Shown piece after piece: positions 42,076 through 50,415 of a stretch of DNA of 56,517 nucleotides. The notes below the pieces were generated by a model. That model searched no databases. It was not told where the DNA came from and saw only the letters and a list, made by a program, of their open reading frames with translations. The position numbers and the translations under genes were made by a program. This DNA is from Ruminococcus sp. Zagget11 (lineage in GTDB: Bacteria; Bacillota; Clostridia; Oscillospirales; Ruminococcaceae). Numbering within the stretch: position 1 is the stretch's first letter; the number at the start of each line of letters is the position of its first letter. The stretch spans positions 1 to 56,517 of the forward strand of contig MSHL01000010.1 in the NCBI GenBank assembly GCA_001941135.1. Reading direction: 5' to 3'.

Positions 42076-43229
42076 ACCTTTCCATATACAATTTTTCCGT
42101 CAATTACTGTCATGACAACATTTGAAAAGACATCAAGGGGGTCGGAGTCAATAAGTATCATATCCGCATCCTTCCCCACCGTAAGCGTACCCACTCTGTC
42201 GGAAACAGAGCCTATCTCCGCCGCTCGTGAGGTTATGGCGCTTAGCGCCGCTTCTCTCGGCAGTCCGTGCTTTGCGCATATGGCAGCCGACAGGGACAGA
42301 TAGTTTATGGGAACCTCTGGGTGATCGGTGCATATTGCGGGTCTTATTCCTGCGGCAAAGAGCCTTGCCGCATTTTCAGGGGTAAGGTTTGCAAGCTCCG
42401 GCTTACCCCTGTCGGAAATAATCGGTCCCACAACCACCTCTGCGCCCCGCTTTGCAAGTATATCCCCTATGAGATAGCCCTCCGTGCAGTGAACAAGCAG
42501 GGGCTTCAAGGAAAACTCGTCACATATGCGCAGCGCCGTCATTATATCATCCGCACGGTGACAATGCATATGCGCCTTAACCTCACCCTTAAGCAGCGGT
42601 ATAAGTGCCTCGCACTTTATATCATATTCGGGCAAAGAAAGCTCCGGGTCATTTTCCGCAGCCTGCCTGTCCTGCATATAGCGCTTTGCCTTGTAAAGAG
42701 CCTCACGGATAAGAGCGGCGGTCGCCATTCTTGTCTGGGGCGGATCGTCATTTTCCGAATAACGGGACTTGGGATTTTCGCCGAAAGCGAACTTTATCCC
42801 CACAGTCCTTATGACGGCACTGTCCAAACAGTCGGCGGAGGTTTTAAGAGCAATCATATCGCCTCCGATGGGATTAAGCGAGCCTACTCCCGCAACAACC
42901 GAAGTAACTCCCGTTTTTACCGCGTCGGCGAAATAGCCGTCACGGAAATTAAGCCCGTCTATGGCACGAAGCTGAGGTGTAATGGGGTCGCTGCCCTCAT
43001 TTACATCGGTACATTCCTCCCCCGCGCCGTCGCCGATAAAGCCCATATGGGTGTGGATATCCACCAGCCCGGGCATAAGTATCATTCTCTGCGCGTCTAT
43101 ATCCTCGGGAGAAACGCTTTTCGGTGTACCGTGCGCCACCTCGGCAATTTTCCCGTTTTCCGTGCGAACATATCCACGAGGGATAATATCTCCGTCCATA
43201 GGATAGATTTTAGCATTATAAATTATCAT
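42072..43229 (-). CDS. Amidohydrolase
   Basis: A 385-residue metal-dependent amidohydrolase with the TIM-barrel signature GLVDIHTHMGF (HxH, about residue 58), a metal-ligand AHMHCHRADD, HCTEGY, and the late catalytic ICTDHPEVP. The C-terminal beta domain has VGTLTVGKDADMILIDSDPLD. The fold group includes imidazolonepropionase and dipeptidases; the substrate is unknown. Translationally coupled to the mannanase gene. Start at an ATG with only a weak site upstream. Confidence 0.88.
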   Translation of the reverse strand: MIIYNAKIYPMDGDIIPRGYVRTENGKIAEVAHGTPKSVSPEDIDAQRMILMPGLVDIHTHMGFIGDGAGEECTDVNEGSDPITPQLRAIDGLNFRDGYFADAVKTGVTSVVAGVGSLNPIGGDMIALKTSADCLDSAVIRTVGIKFAFGENPKSRYSENDDPPQTRMATAALIREALYKAKRYMQDRQAAENDPELSLPEYDIKCEALIPLLKGEVKAHMHCHRADDIMTALRICDEFSLKPLLVHCTEGYLIGDILAKRGAEVVVGPIISDRGKPELANLTPENAARLFAAGIRPAICTDHPEVPINYLSLSAAICAKHGLPREAALSAITSRAAEIGSVSDRVGTLTVGKDADMILIDSDPLDVFSNVVMTVIDGKIVYGKV

Positions 43230-43250
43230 ATCAGCAGCTCCGCGGCGGGC

Positions 43251-43445
43251 TTAGCCAAGACCGCACTCGTCATAATCCTTCCAGCGTTCATTATAGTTGT
43301 AATCGCTTACCATTCTGTAGGCGATATAGAGTGCCGATGCCAGAAATACCGTAAGGGCGCAAATCACGGGAAACGCGGTTACTACAACCTTTTTGCTATG
43401 CTCCATATACGCTGATTCTGCTTTGCTTTTGCTTTTTCTTTTCAA
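43251..43445 (-). CDS. Small single-pass membrane protein
   Basis: About 64 residues from a TTG with GGAGG 10 nt upstream: a basic N-terminus (KRKSKSKAE), one hydrophobic segment (VVVTAFPVICALTVFLASALYIAY) and a charged C-terminus. First gene of the amidohydrolase-mannanase-argS unit. The ORF start at 43607 crosses the promoter and is rejected. Function unknown. Confidence 0.6.
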   Translation of the reverse strand: MKRKSKSKAESAYMEHSKKVVVTAFPVICALTVFLASALYIAYRMVSDYNYNERWKDYDECGLG

Positions 43446-43478
43446 GAAAATCAAGCCTCCAATCATAGGTTTTACACT

Positions 43479-43507
43479 ATTATATACTTTTTCGGACAGT
43501 TTTGCAA
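43479..43507 (-). promoter_or_regulatory. Promoter of the amidohydrolase/mannanase/argS unit
   Basis: Minus strand TTGCAA (43502-43507), 17 bp, TATAAT (43479-43484), about 34 nt before the small membrane-protein start. Confidence 0.65.
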
Positions 43508-43625
43508 GTGGGCGGCGGTAAAAATTATTCTTTCGGGGAAATTTTTCACACCCGTACAAATTTGCACAGCGAGCAAAGCCTGTCCGCTGAGCAAATAACG
43601 TTTCCAATTAATATATATTTACCGT

Positions 43626-44711
43626 TTAATCTCCAAAGCATACTCCTATGCTCTTAGCGGTCTTAACATAGTTATCATCGGGGTCAATGAACTTAGTTTT
43701 GCCTGCAACGTCAATAAGGGGATTTTCGCCGATTTTCGAGTTGATAAGTGCAACGGAATAGCCATACTTTTCCTCTGCAATAAGCTGTGCGGCACGTACA
43801 CCGAACTTTGTGGCAAGTATTCTGTCGTATGCCGACGGACTGCCGCCTCTGAGCATATGACCGGGAACGCATACTCTTGTTTCAATTCCCGTTGCGCTCT
43901 CTATCTGAGCGGCAATGCGGTTGGTAGCGGTCTTTATTCCCGCTTCCTCTCTTGCCTTTGCCCGCTCCTTTTTCTTCATCTTAGCCTCGTTCACATCAAA
44001 TGCGCCCTCCGCAACGGCAACAATCGAGAAAGAATGACCGCTGTTTGCACGTTTCTTCATAGCGTCACAGATTTTATCGATATCGTAAGGAATTTCCGGG
44101 ATAATAATTGCATCCGCACCGCCTGCAATGCCCGAATAAAGGGTAAGCCAGCCTGCCTTATTGCCCATAATCTCCACCATAAGAATACGGCTGTGAGATG
44201 CGGCTGTGGTATGAAGCCTGTCTATAACATCGGTAGCCACATCAACGGCGGTATGAAATCCGAATGTAACGTCCGTGCCGTAGATATCATTGTCAATGGT
44301 TTTCGGCAGACCTATTACATTAAGACCCTCCTGTGAAAGCAGATTAGCGGTTTTATGAGTACCGTTTCCGCCTAAGGTCAGCAGACAGTCCAGCTTTTAC
44401 TTTTTGTAGGTGTCCTTCATCTGCTTCACTTTATCAACATTATCCTCGCCGATGTTGGAAATCATCTTAAAGGGCTGTCTTTTTGTGCCGAGTATAGTGC
44501 CGCCTCTTGTGAGTATCCCCGAAAACTCCGAGGGATCCATTTCTCTTGCCATATTGTTGATAAGACCGTAATAACCGTTCTGAACACCGATTATCTCGAC
44601 ATTTTCAACGCCCATGCGTTCATACACTGCCTTAGCCACGCCTCTGATAGTAGCGTTAAGGCCGGGGCAATCTCCGCCGCTGGTCAGGATTCCGATTCTT
44701 CTTTTTGCCAT
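43626..44711 (-). pseudogene. pfkA: 6-phosphofructokinase interrupted by an in-frame TAA
   Basis: One frame from ATG 44711 (GAAAGGAAG site) to 43626 encodes about 361 residues: RRIGILTSGGDCPGLNA (sugar/nucleotide loop), ILTRGGTILGTKR, LLTLGGNGTHKTA, IGLPKTIDNDIYGTD (catalytic PKTIDND motif) and VEIMGNKAGWL. A TAA at 44397-44399 replaces one codon in YKK-stop-KLDCLL; Leu is usual there in relatives I recall, so TTA to TAA is the simplest cause. GGNGT differs from the E. coli GGDGS ATP motif; phosphate-donor choice cannot be fixed. Recent nonsense mutation, readthrough or sequencing error are all open. Confidence 0.85.
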
Positions 44712-44783
44712 TTGACATCTTCCTTTCATTCGGTATTCCGCAGGTTCACAACCCTTTACAAACCGTGGAGTGCCTTTTTTACT

Positions 44784-44812
44784 ATTATACCATTTTCATT
44801 TGCTTTTTTCAA
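44784..44812 (-). promoter_or_regulatory. pfkA promoter
   Basis: Minus strand TTGAAA (44807-44812), 17 bp, TATAAT (44784-44789). Confidence 0.65.
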
Positions 44813-44941
44813 TAGGAGTGTGTGAATTATTGACTAAATATTTAGTTCAAAATCATAAATCGGCTCGTACATCAGAATTACCTTGCTGTCCGAGCCTGAT
44901 TTTATATTATTAAATTAACCGAATTTTTTTCATTCATTACG

Positions 44942-46363
44942 TTATGCCTTAAATGCCGCGTTGATCACTCCCATCACCACCGATAGAACTACACACGCTG
45001 AATAAATGCAGGAACAACTCTTTGTTATATAGGGATGAACATTCTTACGAAGCTCCCTGCTGTAATCGTACATAAGAATTAAAACATATATCATCATTGC
45101 ATCGAAAAATATAAACGTGCGCAGATTGCTGGCATATAGCGTAGGTGATAAGCCCATCATAACATGCGTGATAAGTCCTATGAAAAACATACTCGCCAAT
45201 CTGATATTCTTCCGCTCATCATCGAATAAATTAAGCAGTGCAACGTTAATCGAAATTAACATTGCCATATTTACTATGAACGGAGTATAATACGAAATGT
45301 TAATCCAAGTAACACCGTCTACCTTATTTGTATTTGAAGAAAATAAATTTATTACATTTGTCGTTAAGACCGATGAACCGCTAAAACCGGAGCTGCCAAA
45401 TATTCGTATACCAATCAGTATGAACGTACATACTAATGGGAATATATATGAAAGTCGGATAATCTTACCTATTAGGTTCCTTTGCTGCGGTTTTTTATAG
45501 ATATAATCCAAAATCCCCAAGATAAACAGAGCGATAACAAATAAAAGAAAAATCGGATTAACAAGGAGTTTATATACCGTATCATTAACTCCAAGCACAC
45601 CCTTATCTATAATGCTTAATGTGCCATAATCATGCATCCACCTAACCTCAAACCAAGCACGATTCACCCTGCCTGGACAAACTATAATATAAATCAGATT
45701 TGCTGCAGTAATGGTCGCTGCAAGTAGAAAAAACCAAATTCTGTCTTTCCTTTTCCCGATAATATAATAATCAATCCCAAAATAAATTAGAACGCATAAA
45801 ATAAGGACGTTCATTTGCTCCACATTCCCCGCAAATAAGAATGCAAGTAGAAATGTAACCCACTCAAAGGCATACACCCTTTCGCCGCAATAAATCTTTT
45901 TCAGGGAAATCATGGCATATGTACTGAATGCGAGAGGCCATAAGTAATTCATATACGTTGCGATCCAACCAGCTGATGACATTTCATAAACCGGATATAT
46001 CAACCATAATCCGAACACTAATTTTGAATACCTATAATCGGTTATTCTCATAAGGCTCCAAACCAACAGGGCATAAACCGCTATATTTGCAATCTTCCAC
46101 AGAATAACGTGATTGGATAAAGGGAAAAGGAACAACTCAATCAGCGTTCTGCTTGTTACCTCTCGATAACGCATTTTCAGTGTATCAACCAGTAAAGGCC
46201 ATGTACTTGTATTCTCCACTGCAAACATGGTTATAGAGTCACCGCTGTAAATGTTCATCACAAGGTGATAAACAACTATCACCAACATGAAAACCGCAAA
46301 ATGGTGTGCCCATTTAGGATTTTCACTGTTTCTAAGCCTGCCGCCTACCTCTTTTACACTCAT
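44942..46363 (-). CDS. Polytopic membrane protein, glucosyltransferase-like (DUF6056/GtrII-type)
   Basis: 473 residues with about eleven membrane segments, a large first loop carrying SGDSITMFAVE and RYREVTSRTLIE, then a LWLIYPVYEMSSAGWIATYM segment. The first-loop acidic residue and overall layout resemble GT-C type lipid-linked sugar transferases (GtrII/DUF6056); I see no definite catalytic motif. It follows a one-pass protein with an ATGA overlap. Likely to modify surface glycans. Confidence 0.6.
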   Translation of the reverse strand: MSVKEVGGRLRNSENPKWAHHFAVFMLVIVVYHLVMNIYSGDSITMFAVENTSTWPLLVDTLKMRYREVTSRTLIELFLFPLSNHVILWKIANIAVYALLVWSLMRITDYRYSKLVFGLWLIYPVYEMSSAGWIATYMNYLWPLAFSTYAMISLKKIYCGERVYAFEWVTFLLAFLFAGNVEQMNVLILCVLIYFGIDYYIIGKRKDRIWFFLLAATITAANLIYIIVCPGRVNRAWFEVRWMHDYGTLSIIDKGVLGVNDTVYKLLVNPIFLLFVIALFILGILDYIYKKPQQRNLIGKIIRLSYIFPLVCTFILIGIRIFGSSGFSGSSVLTTNVINLFSSNTNKVDGVTWINISYYTPFIVNMAMLISINVALLNLFDDERKNIRLASMFFIGLITHVMMGLSPTLYASNLRTFIFFDAMMIYVLILMYDYSRELRKNVHPYITKSCSCIYSACVVLSVVMGVINAAFKA

Positions 46364-46911
46364 AATTCATCATCCTCACATATAAGAGCCTTATCTGTAA
46401 TTATCAGTCTTTCACCCGAACCATCCTGAGTATCATCGTAGAGAAAAGCTATATACCAAACAGTGTCGTCATCAAGCAAGCTGTTTTTTATGTTTACCAC
46501 AAATCCCGATGAATCATAGTCATATCCATCATCAAAATGTGTTGTAACATCTGTTCTGCTCTGCATTTTCGTCCTGAACACAAAGGCTTCCGACAGATCG
46601 TCACTGTATAAAACCAGCTCTGTATTAAAATGAATTAAGTCCTCGCCCTCGTGCAGCACCCATCCCCTGACATATGTATACTCGCCCTGCGTGTTTGAAT
46701 CTGATATTGAATCAATGAAATACCTATACGATTCCGTATCGGCAATCTGAACGTCAGATAAATCCATCTTTCGCGGATAACCGTAATAAAAATACTGAAA
46801 CGCTAAAACAAACAGCGTGAATACTGCGCCGAAAACTATAAGTCCAATACTTATTCTTTCTGTCATTTTTTCTTTTCTTACAACAATATCATTTCCTGCC
46901 TTCTCGCTCAC
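46360..46911 (-). CDS. Single-pass membrane protein with extracytoplasmic domain
   Basis: About 183 residues from a GTG with GGAGG 7 nt upstream: a short cytoplasmic tail, one membrane segment (ISIGLIVFGAVFTLFVLAF) and a beta-rich outer domain (YTYVRGWVLHEGEDLIHFN ... WYIAFLYDD). Function unknown. Translationally coupled to the polytopic glycosyltransferase-like gene, so the two probably form one system. The homopolymer promoter at 47030-47057 lies upstream. Confidence 0.6.
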   Translation of the reverse strand: MSEKAGNDIVVRKEKMTERISIGLIVFGAVFTLFVLAFQYFYYGYPRKMDLSDVQIADTESYRYFIDSISDSNTQGEYTYVRGWVLHEGEDLIHFNTELVLYSDDLSEAFVFRTKMQSRTDVTTHFDDGYDYDSSGFVVNIKNSLLDDDTVWYIAFLYDDTQDGSGERLIITDKALICEDDEL

Positions 46912-47029
46912 AATAACGCCTCCATCATTTCCTTTCGCTGCAATCAGCAGCCCACTTGGCATTTATTAACGCTCATTGCTACAGTTTGCCATTGCATCCG
47001 ACTTTAATTCTACCATCAGCAAATGCTTT

Positions 47030-47057
47030 ATTATACCAAAAAAAAAAAAAAAAACAA
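47030..47057 (-). promoter_or_regulatory. Promoter with a 17-nt homopolymer spacer
   Basis: Minus strand TTGTTT (47052-47057), about 16 bp, TATAAT (47030-47035). The spacer is almost entirely T (A17 on the plus strand, 47038-47054). Slippage in this run would change promoter spacing and so expression. The 326-bp region 46912-47237 holds this and the inverted repeat at 47073, and no gene. Confidence 0.6.
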
Positions 47058-47072
47058 TATGTGAATTATATA

Positions 47073-47097
47073 AAAATTACGAAAAAATCGTAATTTT
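47073..47097. promoter_or_regulatory. Inverted repeat between divergent genes
   Basis: AAAATTACGA / TCGTAATTTT with a 5-nt A loop. Perfect 10-bp dyad; a possible operator for the response regulator or the membrane-protein unit. Confidence 0.5.
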
Positions 47098-47237
47098 CAC
47101 ATAAATTACATATTTATATGTTATTATGATAGTGTATATAATCAGCACATTACCAATCTTGCGGTATATGCGGATATGGCTTCTGTAAAGCTGTGCTTGC
47201 ATATGACTCGATAATTTTTGAAAGGAACGGGATTGCA

Positions 47238-47921
47238 ATGAGCGCGGAAGCTAAAAAAATACTGATTGTTGACGACGAAAAAAATATACGTAATGTAATA
47301 AAGGAATACGCAAAATTTGACGGATACGATACCGCCGAGGCGGAGGACGGTATGCAGGCGGTGGAAATGTGCCAAAAAGAGGACTATGACCTGATTATTA
47401 TGGACGTTATGATGCCAAAGCTGGACGGATATTTCGCTGTAAGGGAAATACGTAAGACAAAGCAAATCCCCGTTATAATGCTTTCCGCCAGAACAGAGGA
47501 ATATGACAAGCTGTTCGGGTTTGAGATAGGCGTTGATGATTATGTAACGAAGCCCTTTTCCCCAAAGGAGCTGCTTGCAAGAATACGCGCTGTCATGAAA
47601 CGCAGTGCCGCCGACAAAGCCGATGATTCACAAATATTGCAGTATGAGGGACTTTCCATTAACATGGCGGGACGGGTTGTCACCGTGAACGGAGAGCCTG
47701 CCTCCCTTACCCCAAAGGAATATGATCTGCTGTTTTACCTTGTAAAGAACAAGGGTATAGCCCTCTCCCGCGAAAAGCTTTTGGAGGAGGTTTGGGACTA
47801 TGACTTTTACGGCGACGACCGCACCGTTGATACGCATATAAAAATGCTCCGCAATTCCATAGGAGAATACCGCAAGTTTATCATTACCCTGAGAGGAATG
47901 GGATATAAATTTGAAACGTAA
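47238..47921 (+). CDS. OmpR-family response regulator
   Basis: 227 residues: receiver domain with acidic pocket ILIVDDEK, phospho-acceptor Asp in LIIMDVMMPKLDG (about residue 53), Thr/Ser in VIMLSARTEE, and Lys in DYVTKPFSPKE. The C-terminal winged helix has LTPKEYDLLFYLVKNKG and RTVDTHIKMLRNSIG. The ATG at 47238 with GAAAGGAA is preferred over 47193. It overlaps the histidine kinase gene by 11 bp. Confidence 0.95.
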   Translation: MSAEAKKILIVDDEKNIRNVIKEYAKFDGYDTAEAEDGMQAVEMCQKEDYDLIIMDVMMPKLDGYFAVREIRKTKQIPVIMLSARTEEYDKLFGFEIGVDDYVTKPFSPKELLARIRAVMKRSAADKADDSQILQYEGLSINMAGRVVTVNGEPASLTPKEYDLLFYLVKNKGIALSREKLLEEVWDYDFYGDDRTVDTHIKMLRNSIGEYRKFIITLRGMGYKFET

Positions 47922-49422
47922 TAAAAGCGGATCGCCTAAGGTCAAGGCGGATAAAAAGCCGTCCCTTTTTTCACGATTTTACAAAGCCGCACACAGCCTG
48001 CGGTTTACCGTATGGATATATTTTGCCATATTCATAACAAGCATATTGGTGCTGATATGGGTTTCCTTTGTCCTTTCCCTTGAATCAACCTACCGCTTCC
48101 AAAAGACTGCCGATATTGTGGACATTGCCAACGATATTTATTCCCGCTGGGAGGAGGGCTTTGTTTCATCGGCGGAGCTTGGCAGACTGGCACATGACAA
48201 TGATATGTGCGTAACCATACAGGACAGGTACGGCTTAACAATATACTCCTATGATGCCAGCGGCGATTCCTGTTATATTCACGATAAGACCACCACTTCC
48301 ACCAAATTGGCGGAGCTTCGCGCTCTTGCCGATGAGGCTGAAAACGGCTGCTATTATACCGAGGTGGAAAGCCCAAGCTACGGCACAAATACCATACTCT
48401 TTATTGTGCGGATGGGCTCGGATGACAAATCACTGGCATATCTTTTCCTTAATTCCTCCCTTGAGCCTCTTGAATCCACCGTAAATATCATTAAGGTGCA
48501 AATGCTTCAGGTAGGTCTGCTTCTGCTTGTTTTGGGATTTGGAATTTCAATTTTCCTGTCAAAGCTTATTTCCTCTCCCATTATAAGAATTACAAAATCG
48601 GCTGAAAAGCTGGCTCAAGGTGATTACAACGTCAACTTCAACGGAAGAGGCTATACCGAAACGGAAAAGCTGGCGGACACGCTGAATTATGCTTCGGGAG
48701 AAATAACAAAGGTAGATACCATGCGCCGTGACCTTATGGCCAACATATCCCACGACCTGAGAACTCCTCTTACCATGATTAGGGCATATGCGGAAATGGT
48801 CAGGGATTTATCGGGTAACGATCCCGAAAAGCGCAACGAACACCTTGGTACCATAATTGAGGAAAGCGACCACCTTACAGCTCTTGTAAATGATATAATG
48901 GATCTCACCAAGCTGGAAAGCGGCGCAAACAAGCTGAGCCTTGAGGTTTTCTGCGTAAACGACAGAATATCGGATATTATGCAGCGCTATAGACTTCTTT
49001 CCGAAAGGGACGGCTATCACTTCTATGTTTCCACAGGTCCCGAAATGTACAGCAGAGCTGACGTTATAAAATTTGATCAAGTAATATATAACCTTGTGAA
49101 CAATGCCGTCAACTATTCCTCCGAAAGCAAGTCTATTTATGTTATGGCGGTAAAGACCGAGGACGGAAAAAGCATACGAATAAGCATTACCGACAACGGC
49201 AAGGGTATCAAGGAAGAGCTTATGCCGCTGATATTCGACCGCTACTATCGTGCGGAAAAGCATAAGCGCGAGGTTGTGGGTACGGGCCTTGGCTTATCCA
49301 TAGTAAAGCAGATATTTATTGCCCACGGTTTTCAATTCGGAGTTCAGTCCGAGCTGGGCGTAGGCAGCTCCTTCTGGTTTGAGATGCCCTTGGTGAAGAC
49401 GGAGGATGGAAAGCAGGTGTAA
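47911..49422 (+). CDS. Sensor histidine kinase
   Basis: 503 residues from a TTG: two membrane segments (about 31-55 and 190-215) enclosing an extracytoplasmic sensor of about 135 residues, HAMP linker, HisKA with ANISHDLRTPLTMIRAYAE (phospho-His about residue 286), and HATPase_c with N box VIYNLVNNAVNYS, G1 DNGKGI and G2 GTGLGLSIV. Partner of the overlapping regulator. The input signal is unknown. Confidence 0.93.
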   Translation: MKRNKSGSPKVKADKKPSLFSRFYKAAHSLRFTVWIYFAIFITSILVLIWVSFVLSLESTYRFQKTADIVDIANDIYSRWEEGFVSSAELGRLAHDNDMCVTIQDRYGLTIYSYDASGDSCYIHDKTTTSTKLAELRALADEAENGCYYTEVESPSYGTNTILFIVRMGSDDKSLAYLFLNSSLEPLESTVNIIKVQMLQVGLLLLVLGFGISIFLSKLISSPIIRITKSAEKLAQGDYNVNFNGRGYTETEKLADTLNYASGEITKVDTMRRDLMANISHDLRTPLTMIRAYAEMVRDLSGNDPEKRNEHLGTIIEESDHLTALVNDIMDLTKLESGANKLSLEVFCVNDRISDIMQRYRLLSERDGYHFYVSTGPEMYSRADVIKFDQVIYNLVNNAVNYSSESKSIYVMAVKTEDGKSIRISITDNGKGIKEELMPLIFDRYYRAEKHKREVVGTGLGLSIVKQIFIAHGFQFGVQSELGVGSSFWFEMPLVKTEDGKQV

Positions 49423-49424
49423 TT

Positions 49425-50151
49425 TTGCCGAGATTTTTTATTCCCGCAGATGCTGTCTGCGGCGATACGATTACCGTAAACGGAAGCGATGCTCTCCACA
49501 TAGGGCGATCACTTCATATGAAATGCGGCGACAGCATAACCTTTTGTCGGGAGGGCACGGACTACAGCTGCACTATCCTGCGTATTACCGGTGACAGCGT
49601 TATCTGCCATATAGATGACACCCGCCCTATTTCGGGAGAGCCGCGGCTGCGGCTTACCCTCTTTCAAGCGCTTCCCAAGCAGGATAAATCGGAGCTTATT
49701 ATACAAAAAGCCACCGAGCTGGGGGCGGCGAGAATAGTATTCTTTCTGTCAAAGCGGTGCGTCAGCCGTCCCGATGAAAAATCCACCGCAAAGAAGATTG
49801 AACGTTACAGGAAGATAGCCGAGGCTGCCGCCAAACAGTCGGGGCGAGGGATAATTCCGCAAATTGACGGGATTATGAGTTTTTCCGATGCCCTAAGGGA
49901 AATGGAAAGCATTACCCTTAAGCTTATTTGCTACGAAAACGGCGGTGCAAGGCTTTCGGAAATTGATTTCAGCGATGTAACCGACTGCGGAGTGATGATA
50001 GGTGCGGGGGGGCGGCTTTGAACACTCGGAAATAGCCGCCGCGAGGGATTGCGGCTGTATTCCCATTTGGCTTGGAGAGCGTATTCTCCGCTGTGAAGCC
50101 TGTCCTATTGCCGTTACTGCAATTATCATGAACAAAAGCGGTGATTTGTAA
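49425..50151 (+). pseudogene. rsmE: 16S rRNA (uracil1498-N3)-methyltransferase, single frameshift
   Basis: The frame from a TTG at 49425 (AGGTG 6 nt upstream, 2 bp after the kinase stop) holds the PUA-like N-terminus (MPRFFIPADAV) and SPOUT core with LFQALPKQDKSELIIQKATE and AAKQSGRG. It ends early at 50021. Removing one G from the seven-G run at 50005-50011 restores IGAGGGFEHSEI, the knot loop, and the normal end at 50151, total about 241 residues, the usual RsmE length. A homopolymer sequencing error is the likeliest cause. Confidence 0.88.
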
Positions 50152-50356
50152 CTTATGCGACTGCAAAATAAGCATTGCAATTTCATATTTTCACTAAAAC
50201 AGTGGATTTTAGGGCAGCATATACCTCTAATTTGCAATTTTGCAAAAATAAACTTGCAAATTAAGTTCTCGGTTCCTTGAACGCGGGGACTTATTTGTTG
50301 TTAAATGAAATTGTTCACAAAATATTATTCATTCAGTGCTATATATTATGAAAGTT

Positions 50357-50384
50357 TTGTTGTAAAATGTAGATAGTATATAAT
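50357..50384 (+). promoter_or_regulatory. Citrate synthase promoter
   Basis: TTGTTG (50357-50362), 16 bp, TATAAT (50379-50384). The upstream AT-rich leader (50152-50356) contains a TTTGCAATTTTGCAAA dyad at about 50231, like the one in the prophage direct repeat. Confidence 0.55.
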
Positions 50385-50415
50385 TTATTCAGTGCAGAAC
50401 GGAAAGGTGAGTTTT

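Noticed and set aside
748-44399. Stop-codon reassignment (TAG, TAA and TGA all found in frame)
   Set aside because: All three codons also end intact genes in the window, and the interrupted genes each have only one stop. Mutation or sequencing error is simpler.
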